A stretch of DNA of 64,000 nt from Calothrix sp. PCC 6303 (GCF_000317435.1 NC_019751.1:3968001-4032000); one strand, 5' to 3'; positions 8,729-18,037 are shown, counted from the first letter of the stretch. Translations and numbers: made by a program. The notes: a model not told the origin generated them from the sequence alone.

Positions 8729-10483
8729 GTGAAAAGCAGGCATTTTTACCCAGAACAAGCAGCTTGTATTACTTTCTGGCTAATCATAACAGGTGTTTTC
8801 GGCTTTCCCAATCAAGCTGCATCCGCAGAAGTTGCCGAAATCAGTAAACTTCCTCAACAAGTATCCCAAGTTGTGGAAACCTCAGATAGTTCAGATGGAG
8901 TTGTACTTGAAATCAGTAAACTTCCTCAAAAAATATCACAGGTTACGGAAACTGCTGAAAACTCAGATGAATCGATGTCACAGGTGACATCTGTATCTCA
9001 ACTCAAAGATGTTCAGCCTACAGATTGGGCATTTCAAGCATTACAATCCCTAGTTGAACGCTATGGTTGTATTGCCGGATATCCTGATGGGACATACCGA
9101 GGAAATCGTTCCTTAACTAGGTATGAATTTGCAGCGGGGTTAAATGCCTGTTTAAATCGCGTGAATGAATTAATTGCCACTGGTACTGAAAATATTACTA
9201 CACGCGAAGACTTAGAAAAGCTAAAAAAACTCCAAGAAGATTTTTCCGCAGAATTGGTTGCTTTGCGCGGTAGAGTTGATAACTTAGAAACACGTTCAGC
9301 CGAAGTTGCTGCAAATCAATTTTCTACCACCACAAAACTATCTGGTGTAAGTATTATTGGTGTTCAAGGACGCAGTAATAACCGTGCCGATATTAATCCC
9401 CGTGATGGAATAAGAGATACAAAAGACCCTGGTACAAATACTAATTTAATTACATTAAATCAATTATTTTTAACAACTCAAACTAGCCCGACTAGTTACT
9501 TAGTTACAGGACTTTTAGCAGGACAAGGATCAACAAATCCTCGAAATAGTAATGATATAACTTTGGGTTATGAATTTAATACTAATAGTAGCTTTGTATT
9601 AAGTGATTTGCACTATCATCAACTTCTTAGTCCTAAATTAGCAGTGATGATAGGAACCAGTAATGTTAATACAATTACGGCTTTTAGAGGTCCTAATCGG
9701 GTTGAAAATGCAGCAATCGGACCTTTATCTTATTTTGCTCAACGCAACCCAATTTTAGATATCGGCTATGTTGGACAAGCGGGAATTGCCGTGGATTGGC
9801 AGTTTAGTAAACGCGCTAGTTTACAAGGTATTTATTCTAGTGTAAGTGCCAATAATCCCAGCCAAAGAAATGGTTTATTTGATGGAAATACAACTGCTGG
9901 TGGACAGTTATTGGTGACACCAACTGATTCTATAGACGTTAGTTTATATTATTTAAATAATTATGCGGCTAATGGTTGCCTGCTTACATTTATTGGTGAT
10001 GATTGTTTAACAGCAACTGATCCCATGACGAATAAAAGAGCACCTATCCAAACTAACGCCATTGGTAGTACTATTAACTGGCAACTTTCCCCCAAATTCA
10101 CTATTGGTGCTTGGGGTGGTTATACTAATTCCCATATCCCTGGTAAATCTGGTAAGGTTGAAACTACTAATTGGATGGTATATTTAAACTTTCCTGATTT
10201 ATTTGGCAAGGGAAATTTGGGTGGTATTTATGTTGGACAACCACCAAAAATTACCAACAGTGATTTACCTTTAGGGAGTAATGTTCCTGATTTTATTAGC
10301 GGTGGTTCAGGTAAATCTGGAGGACAACCGGGAACTACTACCCACATTGAGGCATTTTACCGTTTTCAAGTCACTGATAATATTAGTGTGACACCAGGTA
10401 TTATTCATCTTATAGAACCGGGAAATACACCTGATAGTGATTCAGTAACGATAGGTGTTTTACGTACTACTTTCCTTTTTTAG
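8729..10483 (+). CDS. SLH-domain outer-membrane porin (cyanobacterial iron-uptake porin type)
   Basis: 584 residues: an N-terminal signal peptide (to about residue 32), an acidic linker, one SLH domain (about 88-150, DVQPTDWAFQALQSLVERYG, GYPDGTYRGNRSLTRYEFAAGLN) that binds the cell wall, a short coiled coil (DLEKLKKLQEDFSAELVALR) and a C-terminal OprB-type beta-barrel ending in Phe. This is the architecture of cyanobacterial SLH porins, several implicated in iron uptake. The start codon is GTG. The linker holds a 24-codon direct duplication (8837-8980, EISKLPQ twice). A GATAATGATCA motif at 8717-8727 resembles half a Fur box, which is weak evidence. Confidence 0.87.
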   Translation: MKSRHFYPEQAACITFWLIITGVFGFPNQAASAEVAEISKLPQQVSQVVETSDSSDGVVLEISKLPQKISQVTETAENSDESMSQVTSVSQLKDVQPTDWAFQALQSLVERYGCIAGYPDGTYRGNRSLTRYEFAAGLNACLNRVNELIATGTENITTREDLEKLKKLQEDFSAELVALRGRVDNLETRSAEVAANQFSTTTKLSGVSIIGVQGRSNNRADINPRDGIRDTKDPGTNTNLITLNQLFLTTQTSPTSYLVTGLLAGQGSTNPRNSNDITLGYEFNTNSSFVLSDLHYHQLLSPKLAVMIGTSNVNTITAFRGPNRVENAAIGPLSYFAQRNPILDIGYVGQAGIAVDWQFSKRASLQGIYSSVSANNPSQRNGLFDGNTTAGGQLLVTPTDSIDVSLYYLNNYAANGCLLTFIGDDCLTATDPMTNKRAPIQTNAIGSTINWQLSPKFTIGAWGGYTNSHIPGKSGKVETTNWMVYLNFPDLFGKGNLGGIYVGQPPKITNSDLPLGSNVPDFISGGSGKSGGQPGTTTHIEAFYRFQVTDNISVTPGIIHLIEPGNTPDSDSVTIGVLRTTFLF

Positions 10484-10563
10484 TGAATTCGATGAGAGAC
10501 AATAGGCTTTAAATTGCGTAGGTTATACTAATTAAAAAAATCATTACAACACATAGATAATCT

Positions 10564-10592
10564 CTAGGGGTTTAGCAGTGCTAAACTCCTAG
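10564..10592. repeat. Dispersed hairpin, copy 1
   Basis: A near-perfect inverted repeat (13 base pairs, one G-U, three-base loop) reading CTAGGGGTTTAGC ... GCTAAACTCCTAG. The same core, GGGTTTAGCA..TGCTAAA, recurs at 13209-13235 inside a MITE-like element. It lies about 80 bases after the porin stop but has no T-run, so a repeat is likelier than a terminator. The rest of the 10484-10820 spacer holds a GGGTT..CACCCAACCTACGCA motif of a kind common in cyanobacterial spacers. Confidence 0.6.
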
Positions 10593-10820
10593 CAACCCAT
10601 CTGTCGTATTATTTTTGAAAATTGGCATTATAGCAATTTTAATTTATTTGAACCACACATAAATACTAAAACTTTGTCTAGATGTTCCACCAAAACGTAT
10701 CTACGTGTCGTCTATTTACCTGAAAATTTCTGTAAATCAGGTGTGACTTAACCTAAACGAAATATTTTAAATATTGGGTTCCACTTTGTTTCACCCAACC
10801 TACGCATAGTTGTGGTTTTA

Positions 10821-11015
10821 CTAAAAGAATTTTTTAGCTTTTTTGAATCCTTTATATGCAATTTTAGAGGCTTTTTTAGAGTATTTATACAAAGTTTTAG
10901 ATGTTTCTTCAGCTTCTTTTGCAGCTATATAAGCTGTAACTACAGGAACCACTTTAGGTTGCACAACAATTGCAGTTGCTAATAATATCTTTTCAATATT
11001 TTCTTCTTTTGACAT
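10821..11015 (-). CDS. Small hypothetical protein, Lys/Ala-rich
   Basis: 64 residues, not recognised. The middle is hydrophobic (ILLATAIVVQPKVVPVVTAY) and could insert in a membrane. The C-terminus is strongly basic and Tyr/Lys-rich (YKYSKKASKIAYKGFKKAKK), giving an amphipathic helix. The ribosome-binding site ahead of the ATG is weak. It might be a small membrane-active peptide or a chance frame, and I hold it at moderate confidence. Confidence 0.45.
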   Translation of the reverse strand: MSKEENIEKILLATAIVVQPKVVPVVTAYIAAKEAEETSKTLYKYSKKASKIAYKGFKKAKKFF

Positions 11016-11178
11016 GATTTTTCTATGGTTTTAGTAAATTTCAGACTACTACTCCATAGTAATTAGTACCCCCATAAAAAAATAGCGTGAAAACTCCTAT
11101 CAAAAATTAAATAATTAATGAAGCTTTGCAGCTATTACCTATCCTAAATTATATTATGTCCAGTTGATTGCCCATAAT

Positions 11179-11230
11179 GTAGAGATGCGTTAGCGTAGCT
11201 CCTCCGCAGGAGGCTATATCGCATCTCTAC
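11179..11230. repeat. GTAGAGA-type palindrome, copy 1
   Basis: Outer arms GTAGAGATGCG / CGCATCTCTAC pair perfectly over 11 bases, and an inner TAGCTCCTCC / GGAGGCTA stem closes a compact hairpin. It belongs to a family of GTAGAGACG...CGTCTCTAC palindromes seen at 26835, 32725, 40390, 48979 and 51432. The surrounding 11016-11411 spacer shows nothing else. Confidence 0.75.
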
Positions 11231-11411
11231 AAAAGTTTTAATGATATTAGACATAAACACAAAGATTCTCAACTTTCTTGAAGAAGTCGGGGTTATAAAG
11301 CTATTAACAGTAAAGAATTATTCAATTTTGGCGCTGGGTATCTTGCCTGTGACATCATAAATATGGATTATTTATATTCTTGATTGCCCTCTCTAAGTAT
11401 TAGTTGTAATT

Positions 11412-11777
11412 ATGACAAATGCCAAAAATGTCCTGGGTGGTGAATTAGAGATTTGCTGTACTTCCCCAATGACGGGTTTCACTCGCAATGGAAAATGTGA
11501 AACCGGGATAAATGATATGGGTGTACATGTGGTTTGCGCGCAAGTAACTGAGGAATTTCTCAAGTTTACAAAGTTACAAGGCAACGATTTAAGTACACCT
11601 GCACCAGAATATGGTTTTCCTGGGTTGAAACCTGGGGATGGTTGGTGTTTGTGTGCAACACGTTGGCAAGATGCTTTAAAAGCTGGTGTTGCACCTCCGA
11701 TAGTTTTAGCAGCAACTCACGAAAAGCTTTTGGAGTATCTTCCTTTGGAGGTGTTGAAAGAACATGCTTTAGATTAG
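11412..11777 (+). CDS. DUF2237 family protein
   Basis: 121 residues, matching the whole length of the DUF2237 family. Diagnostic stretches are NVLGGELEICCTSPMTGF, RNGKCETGINDMGVHVVCA, VTEEFLKF and GFPGLKPGDGWCLCATRWQ. Four or more conserved cysteines suggest metal binding or redox chemistry, but the function is not established. It is a single gene with its own upstream spacer. Confidence 0.85.
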   Translation: MTNAKNVLGGELEICCTSPMTGFTRNGKCETGINDMGVHVVCAQVTEEFLKFTKLQGNDLSTPAPEYGFPGLKPGDGWCLCATRWQDALKAGVAPPIVLAATHEKLLEYLPLEVLKEHALD

Positions 11778-11804
11778 ATATTCTAGAGAATGGGTTACTT
11801 CCTA

Positions 11805-12012
11805 TTAAAACTCTTCATTATAGGAAAGTCGCCCATTCACTAAATCATGCTCGTCTTCTAGTAGCCATAGTTTGGCTTTCTCAGAGTCTGAACTCGCAAA
11901 GATGACTTTATACTTGTCCTCGCTTCAATAATTTTTGTACTTGGAGAGTATTTGGTAAGTGTTTGGAAGTATGTCGAGAATCAAGAAAAATTTCATATTC
12001 AATACCACTCAT
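11805..12012 (-). pseudogene. Frameshifted small gene of unknown family
   Basis: An ATG at 12010-12012 opens a frame reading MSGIEYEIFLDSRHTSKHL, then PNTLQVQKLLKRGQV and a stop at 11908-11910. A shift of one base continues at once as YKVIFASSDSEKAKLWLLED and EHDLVNGRLSYNEEF, ending at TAA 11805-11807. The two halves look like one soluble protein of about 69 residues broken by a single-base change near 11910-11925. It sits just downstream of the ABC permease gene on the same strand. It could be a sequencing error, or the second half could be chance. Confidence 0.45.
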
Positions 12013-12043
12013 AAAACGTGTAATAATCAGCAGCTACACAAAA

Positions 12044-12994
12044 TTAAACTTTCTGAATAAATCGTTTCCCTAATAAACCTTGAGGACGTACCAATAACAT
12101 AATAAACAGAATCCCGAAGGCAACAGCATCTTTATAACCAGAGTATTCTCCCGGTACAAATGCTTCGATGATACCGATAACGAAACCTCCTAAAACTGCA
12201 CCGGGGATGCTACCCAAACCACCTAAAACGATGACTGCTAAACCTCGCAAACCAAAGGTAATACCGAAGTAAGGTCCTGCTATACTGACGCTAGATGCAA
12301 GTAGTGTCCCAGCAATTCCAGCTAAAAAACTACTAATAAAGAACGTTAAAACGATTAAGCGATCGCTATTTATCCCTAATAGGCTAGCAGTCATTGCGTC
12401 TTCTGCGATCGCTTGCATGGCTTTTCCATATTTTGTCCGATTGATAAACCATGTCATCATTGCGACTATCACAACTGAGACTATAAATATTATTATCTGT
12501 ACAGTTCTTATCGGTATTGGGTTCTCTACTGTGCCGAAGTTAATTGATACTGGTAAATTTCCGTATGTATCACTGGGAAATGTGTAGTTTTCAGCCCCCA
12601 CCATATACAGAATTAGATTTACAACTATTAACGCTACACCCAAGCTAGAAACCACCGTGAGTAATGCATCAGAACCTTGTTTACGGAGGGGAAGAAAAGC
12701 AAAACGTTCGATTGCTACTCCCACTAATCCAGACAAAATTCCCCCAATAATTAAAGCAGTTGCAAAGGGTAATTTAAATGGTAATGTTGTATTTGCTAGT
12801 AATCCACTAGACCCAAATGTCCCCCCCATTAATGCATAGGTAAAGTATGCACCAAGTGTGAATACTGCCCCATGCGCTAAGTTAATGATGCCTAAAATGG
12901 AGTAAACAAGGGTATATCCTAGGGCAAAGATTGCGTAGGTGCTACCAATTGATAATCCGTTGAGGAGTTGTTGGAGGAATATTGATATATGCAT
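12044..12994 (-). CDS. livH: Branched-chain amino acid ABC transporter permease (LivH type)
   Basis: 316 residues with about eight membrane helices. Family features are LLNGLSIGSTYAIFALGYTL at the N-terminus, INLAHGAVFTLGAYF, the cytoplasmic GKAMQAIAEDAMTASLLGIN loop that contacts the ATPase, and VIVLGGLGSIPGAVLGGFVIGIIE. It would form half of the membrane channel for hydrophobic or neutral amino acids; the substrate is not determined by sequence (the Nat-II system is one possibility). The LivM permease and ATPases are not here. The gene lies downstream of a binding protein on the same strand, but 360 bases with a MITE-like element separate them. Confidence 0.88.
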   Translation of the reverse strand: MHISIFLQQLLNGLSIGSTYAIFALGYTLVYSILGIINLAHGAVFTLGAYFTYALMGGTFGSSGLLANTTLPFKLPFATALIIGGILSGLVGVAIERFAFLPLRKQGSDALLTVVSSLGVALIVVNLILYMVGAENYTFPSDTYGNLPVSINFGTVENPIPIRTVQIIIFIVSVVIVAMMTWFINRTKYGKAMQAIAEDAMTASLLGINSDRLIVLTFFISSFLAGIAGTLLASSVSIAGPYFGITFGLRGLAVIVLGGLGSIPGAVLGGFVIGIIEAFVPGEYSGYKDAVAFGILFIMLLVRPQGLLGKRFIQKV

Positions 12995-13151
12995 GTTATA
13001 AAAGTAAAAATCGTCAGTTTTAAAGCCCCAATTTGTTTAAATGATTTTGGGGTTTAAGTCCACACTATTAAAAGTAGCTAGTTTTGTCATGGGGTCTAAA
13101 TCGCTGTTATAAAACTTAATTCCGAATTACTTTAATGAAGTCAGAATCAGA

Positions 13152-13333
13152 ACTTACGCATTGACACAAAGGACAAAGTATGTTGATTTTAAAAAAGACA
13201 TTTATCGTGAGGGTTTAGCAATGCTAAAACCCTACAACGCGGCTTAATGTACGATCGAAAAATGATTCATCAAAGCCTGAAATTCCCTATTTTCGTGGAA
13301 ACATATCATGGTTAATTTGTATAGTGCGTAAGT
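13152..13333. mobile_element. MITE-like element with ACTTACGCA termini
   Basis: A 182-base non-coding segment bounded by inverted ACTTACGCA (13152-13160) and TGCGTAAGT (13325-13333). Its centre holds a hairpin around 13209-13235 (GGGTTTAGCA..TGCTAAAACCC) related to the one at 10564. It has no reading frame of its own. It lies between the ABC permease and binding-protein genes and may add a terminator or separate their transcription. Confidence 0.6.
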
Positions 13334-13355
13334 CCTAAGAATTTTGCATATTTAG

Positions 13356-14537
13356 CTACTTAATAAACTCAAATTTACCTGCACTTCCATCTTTTTCCAT
13401 TTTAATTTGAGCTACATAAAAGTCTTTCTGGACAATTTCTCCAATGGGTGTAAAGGAAATTTCTCCTATTGGGGTATCATATTTTCCAGCTAACATTTGC
13501 TTATTCAAATCTTCCCTAATTTTTGGAAGTTGTAAAGTACTAATTTTCGTCTTTTTATCTAACTCATTCAGTGCTTCAACATAAACTTGGACGGCTGTAA
13601 ATGCTTGAGCGCTAAATTGAGGTGGTTCTACTTTATATTGCTGAAAATACATGTCACGAAATGCTTTATTAATTTTCCCAGGATGCTGTGGGCTATATGC
13701 TTGAGCAATAATTAATCCATCACATGATGCTTTACAAACTTTCAAGACATTAGATGAATTCAAACCATTTCCCCCAATAATTAAACCTTTGTAACCTAGT
13801 TCTCGCAATTGCCTAACTAAGTTTCCACCATCGGCGGCTAATCCAGATACAATTATTAAGTCTGGTTTGGCATTAATTCCATTAGTTGCTTGGGATTGAA
13901 AGTCTGTGTCTGTGGTTTGGAATTTCTGTACTGTAACAACTTCTAAACCTAAATCTTTGACTGTTTTTTGAAAAATTTCAGTTTCAATTTTATTGAAAGC
14001 ATCATTTTGGGCGTAGAAAACTGCCACTTTTTTGATGTTGGGATTTTGTTTCAGTGCTGCTTTAACTGAATTGGGGGCAACAATGGAAGCTGGAGAGGAA
14101 ACTCTGGCAACATAATCGCCAATTTCGGGAATACCTTTAGCTGTATTTGAAGCTGCCACAACTGGAACTTTAGCACGATCAGCTACAGGATGGGCGCTAA
14201 ATCCTTGTTGTGATAAAGTAGGTCCAATTATACCTACTACTTTATCTTTATTAATTAATGTTTGAAAAGCATTGATTGCCCCTTGTTCTTCCCCCCCTGT
14301 ATCTTGAAAAATTAGTTTAATTGGAGTTCCATTAATTCCACCTTGATCGTTAAAATATTTTTCAGCTATTTTCGCACCATTGGAACCTTCTTGTCCTAAT
14401 AATGCAACGTTACTGGTTTGGGCAAAAGCGATACCAATGGGAATAGTTTGGGAAGTTTTGGTACTGTTAGTACAAGCTGTAATAGTAATTGAAAGGGCTG
14501 TAAATAAGATAGTTTTGAATGTAGGTGTTTTTGACAT
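13356..14537 (-). CDS. ABC transporter substrate-binding lipoprotein (branched-chain amino acid type)
   Basis: Periplasmic type I binding protein of the LivJ/LivK family. I chose the ATG at 14537 because it gives a short lipoprotein signal (MSKTPTFKTILFTALSITITAC, lipobox ITAC with the lipidated Cys near residue 22). Family signatures follow: IPIGIAFAQTSNVALLGQEG, GSNGAKIAEKYFNDQGGING, VVGIIGPTLSQQGFSAHPVA and VAASNTAKGI. The longer frame to 14585 adds 16 residues that would bury the signal peptide. It probably feeds the LivH-type permease at 12044-12994. Confidence 0.88.
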   Translation of the reverse strand: MSKTPTFKTILFTALSITITACTNSTKTSQTIPIGIAFAQTSNVALLGQEGSNGAKIAEKYFNDQGGINGTPIKLIFQDTGGEEQGAINAFQTLINKDKVVGIIGPTLSQQGFSAHPVADRAKVPVVAASNTAKGIPEIGDYVARVSSPASIVAPNSVKAALKQNPNIKKVAVFYAQNDAFNKIETEIFQKTVKDLGLEVVTVQKFQTTDTDFQSQATNGINAKPDLIIVSGLAADGGNLVRQLRELGYKGLIIGGNGLNSSNVLKVCKASCDGLIIAQAYSPQHPGKINKAFRDMYFQQYKVEPPQFSAQAFTAVQVYVEALNELDKKTKISTLQLPKIREDLNKQMLAGKYDTPIGEISFTPIGEIVQKDFYVAQIKMEKDGSAGKFEFIK

Positions 14538-15626
14538 AATTGAATATTTGAATTGTATTTGTAAACTGGGTTTTGCTACACCCAATATTGGGAAATGAGA
14601 TCGATGCTATGATCAACACAGACTAATGTTGAATTCCGGAAAACTACGGAAGTGAACGCAAAGAAACGTAGAGTCACACATACCTCACCGTTCAACGACG
14701 AGACTTCCTGTAACTTCTTCCACTATTAAGCCTCTTGGTCAAGTGAATTTTGTCATGTTTATGGGAGCATGTAAAGCTAATTTTCTCAGCTTTACCACTA
14801 CAGACGCTCGAATTGTCGCATAAACTGACGATCTATATAGTCCTTCCAGTACCACAGCAGTTTGTGGGGTGGTAATGTTAATTTACCGCGTGAGGCGTAG
14901 GCGTAGCTAATCGTAGATATCGCGTTACCATCTCCGGTACCAATTAAACTTAGATAATTTTGTTGGGGTATGTATGGTTTCAAAGGTTTTCCCCATACTG
15001 CTTGCCGTAAATTCCTAAATAGTGGTTTTCCTTGACGGACTGCAAATACTCCTGCTTTGGGACGAGGATGGTTTACCATAGTGGCTATATCTCCTGTGGC
15101 AAATACGTGGGGATGGGAGATAGATTGCAATGTCTCATCTATCAAAATAAATCCCTCTGCATCCACTGCTAATCCGGTTTTTTGTATCCAGGGTGCTGCC
15201 GATGCTTGTGTAACCCAAAATACATGCTGAAATAAATCTGGGCAATTAGTGATTTTTTTATATCCTTGTTCTGGGAATACCTTTTCAATTTGGGATAATT
15301 TGCCCAAGTGCAATTCTACTCCTCGTTGCTGCAATATTTTTTTCAGCAACTTCCTCAATGAAGTTGAAGAATTTGACATTAATTCCCTCCCACTGTGAAA
15401 GAGGTGCATTTCCAACTTCCTACTTCCCAATTGCTGTAAACCTGCTTGTATTGCCAAGGTTAATTCCACACCTCCTGCACCCCCACCCACTACAGCTATT
15501 TTCATCGGTGTTGAGTCTTTGGGGAAATCTTGACAAATTTTATACCACGCTTCCAATAGCTGAGGTACAGGTTTTGCAGGAATTACATGCTTTACATTTA
15601 CATTCCCTATTTTGGGAGTAAGCTTA

Positions 15627-16799
15627 GACGCATTTAAATGACATTAACAGAATTTCCTTTATTTTTTACCTTCCTAGTCCAATTAATAATTAATTCCCCT
15701 TCGTTCAAAAGTTTATTTACTATTTTTTCTAGTTCTTCTTGTGTTTCAAATTCTCGATGAGCTATATATTCTTTAGCAGAATGCCACACTAATTCTATTA
15801 AATTATAGTCAGGACTATAAGCAGGTAAAAATTCCAACTTTATATTAGGTAATTCTGATTCTATTTTTTCTAAAAACTCTTGCTTTTTATGAAAGCTTGC
15901 GTTATCTAAAATTATGATTATCTTTGGACCTTCGCTGTGAAATTTTTGCGGTTCATTACCTTGAAACTCCCATTCTTTACGTATTTGCTCATTCAAACAA
16001 ATTAACTGGTTATAAAATGTTTCCGAATTTCCTTTTTTTATCACAAAACATATTCTTCTTTTATCCCCATATCTTAATCCTCCCATGATATTTACTCTTC
16101 CTCTTCTCCTCTTTCCTTTTATTTTTTTCTCTTCCCTTTTTTAGTCCAACATCTTCTTCTTATCACTCTTAAGCTAAAACCGCACTCATCCCAAAACCAT
16201 ACCTGAAGTGCATTTGGGCTCTCTTGCGCTAATCTCAAATAGTCTAATAATTTTTCTTTGAACTCTTCTCTTTTTTTTTATCTTGTTTCTCTTCTAAACT
16301 ATATTTTCCCCAAATATATACATATTTTTCTTGTGATAGTATTCTGCTTACTTGCGATTTACTCAGTTTTATTCCTGTTTCTTTCTCTAGATGCTCTGAT
16401 AATCTTTTCCCTGTCCACCTCCCAAATTCATACCCGAATTCTTTCGGTTCTTTATCTATAATTTTTAACAAACGCTCTATATATTCTTTACTCGCTTTGC
16501 TGTAATTACCTTTTGCTCTTCCATCTTCTAGTGTTTCTAAATTATTTGGATCTCCATGAACGCACCAGTAAGCTACTCTTCTTAGGGAGCATCCTACAAA
16601 CTCGGCTATCTTCTCATACGTCTTTCCATCATTCAAAAGCAACAACATTAAAGCTCTTTCTCTTATCTTCGGATTTTCTTCCGTCTTTACTGCCTGTTGT
16701 AGATTTTTCTTTTCTGTTGATGATAGATGACCCTTCGCTGGCATTTCGGCTTATTATCTAAATTTGCTGCTTTTATTTTATGTCATCTAGATGCGTTTT
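15627..16799 (-). mobile_element. IS630-type insertion sequence inside the oxidoreductase gene
   Basis: A 1173-base element flanked by six-base direct repeats AGCTTA (15621-15626 and 16800-16805). Imperfect inverted ends share ACGCAT.TA.ATGACAT. Restoring one AGCTTA copy rebuilds the host frame, which supports these boundaries. IS630 elements normally duplicate only TA, so the six-base repeat is unusual; the target reads as the palindrome TAAGCTTA, so part of the match may be coincidental. The transposase frame is broken. Confidence 0.85.
15634..16744 (-). pseudogene. IS630-family transposase with two frame changes
   Basis: Three consecutive frames make one DDE transposase. The first (16744-16244) is the helix-turn-helix half: MPAKGHLSSTEKKNLQQAV, KTYEKIAEFVGCSLRRVAYW, GRWTGKRLSEHLEKETGI. 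The middle (about 16240-16120) carries FWDECGFSLRV with the first catalytic Asp. The third (16086-15634) has IIILDNASFHK and LPAYSPDYNLIELVWHSAK with the second Asp and the Glu. Shifts of -1 occur at an A9 run (minus strand, 16271-16279) and an A7 run (16122-16128). One could be programmed slippage; needing both suggests inactivation. Confidence 0.85.
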
Positions 16800-17249
16800 A
16801 GCTTACTACCAATATCAATTGACACTATGTCAAAAGCTATTGGTAGTATATTCTCGCATATTACTAACTTTTTTTCTAAATCTAAATTTACCACCCGCTC
16901 AACATAAAATTCTGCTTGGGCAGAAATAGTCAACCGTCGTAGATTAATATGACATTGACTGCGACTGTAAAAGCCAGCAATATGTCCTGGTAACATCCCC
17001 GAATAGGGAGTATCTTCAGCATCACTAATGAGAGTTAGATGTAAACCTGGTACGGGATTTGTAGCGAAAAACCGTAATGCGATCGTATGACTATGACCGC
17101 CGCCTATCATGACTAAATTTATCATAACTTTTTATTTCCTGGTTTCTTTCTCTGGTTTAACTCACTAAAATGGTGGAGTTTGCATCTGCCGTAGACTAGA
17201 TAAAATCAACAAAAACGAAATCAGGAACAATCAAATCATCACGACAAAG

Positions 17250-17861
17250 ATGCTAAAACAAACCTTACAACGGCAAATCAAACAACTCAACTCCCAAGAA
17301 ATTCAAGAGCGTTTACTTGCAATTAATCAATTAGAACAAATTACCAAAACTCATCCATCCCATCACTGGTATATCATGGAGGCTTTGAGTAATTTTCTGC
17401 GTCAATCAGCACCAATAGATAATTTAGACATAATTTGTATTGATATTCAAACAGCACTGCATGTTATTTGTAATAGAAATGTTCAACATGATCCCAAAAA
17501 TCAAATATTAGATCTTAGTTTTACAAATATTCCTAATGTGAATCTAGATAATACTAATTTACAGCAAATAAACTTTTATCAAAGCAATTTAACGAATGCC
17601 AGTTTAAAAAATGCCAACTTACACCAAGCAATTCTCGCTGCTGCAAACTTGAAAGGTGCAAACCTTGAAAGGGCAAACTTAAGTTCAGCAAATTTAGGCG
17701 CAGCAAACCTCACAAATGCAAATCTCCGCGCTGCTAATTTACATCGAGCTAATTTATACTTAGCCAATCTTGAAGGGGCAATTGTTCAAGAAGCAAACCT
17801 CTGGGAGGCAAACTTGAGAGAAGCTAACTTCAAAGGTGTCAGGCAACCTCTGAATTCGTAA
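17250..17861 (+). CDS. Pentapeptide-repeat protein
   Basis: 203 residues. The first 80 are helical (QRQIKQLNSQEIQERLLAIN...). From about residue 85 the chain becomes A(N/D)LXX pentapeptides (LDLSFTNIPNVNLDNTNLQQ, ANLKGANLERANLSSANLGA and so on), about 20 in a row, which fold into a right-handed quadrilateral beta-helix. No signal peptide, so cytoplasmic. The N-terminal segment resembles that of other cyanobacterial pentapeptide proteins with a regulatory helical cap. Function unknown; the family includes gyrase-protecting mimics, but nothing here points to that. Confidence 0.85.
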   Translation: MLKQTLQRQIKQLNSQEIQERLLAINQLEQITKTHPSHHWYIMEALSNFLRQSAPIDNLDIICIDIQTALHVICNRNVQHDPKNQILDLSFTNIPNVNLDNTNLQQINFYQSNLTNASLKNANLHQAILAAANLKGANLERANLSSANLGAANLTNANLRAANLHRANLYLANLEGAIVQEANLWEANLREANFKGVRQPLNS

Positions 17862-18009
17862 ATATTCGGGATAGTTGTATCATTCAGTTGCTGACAATAT
17901 CCAGTAATATACTGACAAATATTTGAAAAATCTTATCTATTTTGTATCAGTTACGTAAGGGCATAGTTTACTTGTAATTTTCGGATTACGGTTACTTACA
18001 CCTCTACAA

Positions 18010-18037
18010 ATAAGGGCAAACGGTTGTTTGCCCTTAT
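18010..18037. terminator. Hairpin downstream of the pentapeptide gene
   Basis: ATAAGGGCAAAC / GTTTGCCCTTAT pair perfectly over 12 bases with a four-base loop. It lies 149 bases after the pentapeptide stop and lacks a T-run, so rho-independent termination is possible but not clear. Confidence 0.5.

Larger units (their letters stand above)
14798..17125 (-). pseudogene. FAD-dependent NADH dehydrogenase-like oxidoreductase, split by an insertion sequence
   Basis: The 5' part (17125 to about 16806) has the FAD-binding MIGGGHSHTIALRFFA and the SGMLPGHIAGFYS region. The 3' part (about 15620 to 14798) has the second dinucleotide fold IAVVGGGAGGVELTLAIQ, then HVFATGDIA and a KDYIDRQFM tail. Removing 15627-16805 joins them in frame (GSKLTPKIG) as a 382-residue protein. 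It resembles the NDH-2-like domain that precedes SelD in cyanobacterial fusions, but ends where SelD would begin. The 252-residue downstream frame (TTG start, 15556) could still be made but lacks the first FAD fold. Confidence 0.85.

Noticed and set aside
11642-11905. 87-codon plus-strand frame overlapping the DUF2237 gene
   Set aside because: Different frame of a solid gene, running on into the frameshifted remnant on the other strand.
14798-15556. 252-residue oxidoreductase as an independent gene
   Set aside because: It begins at a TTG inside the conserved fold; the missing FAD-binding half lies on the other side of the insertion sequence, so it is a gene fragment.
17579-17767. Phe/Ala/Lys repeat frame opposite the pentapeptide gene
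   Set aside because: Antisense translation of pentapeptide codons. The same artefact appears at 49318-49557.
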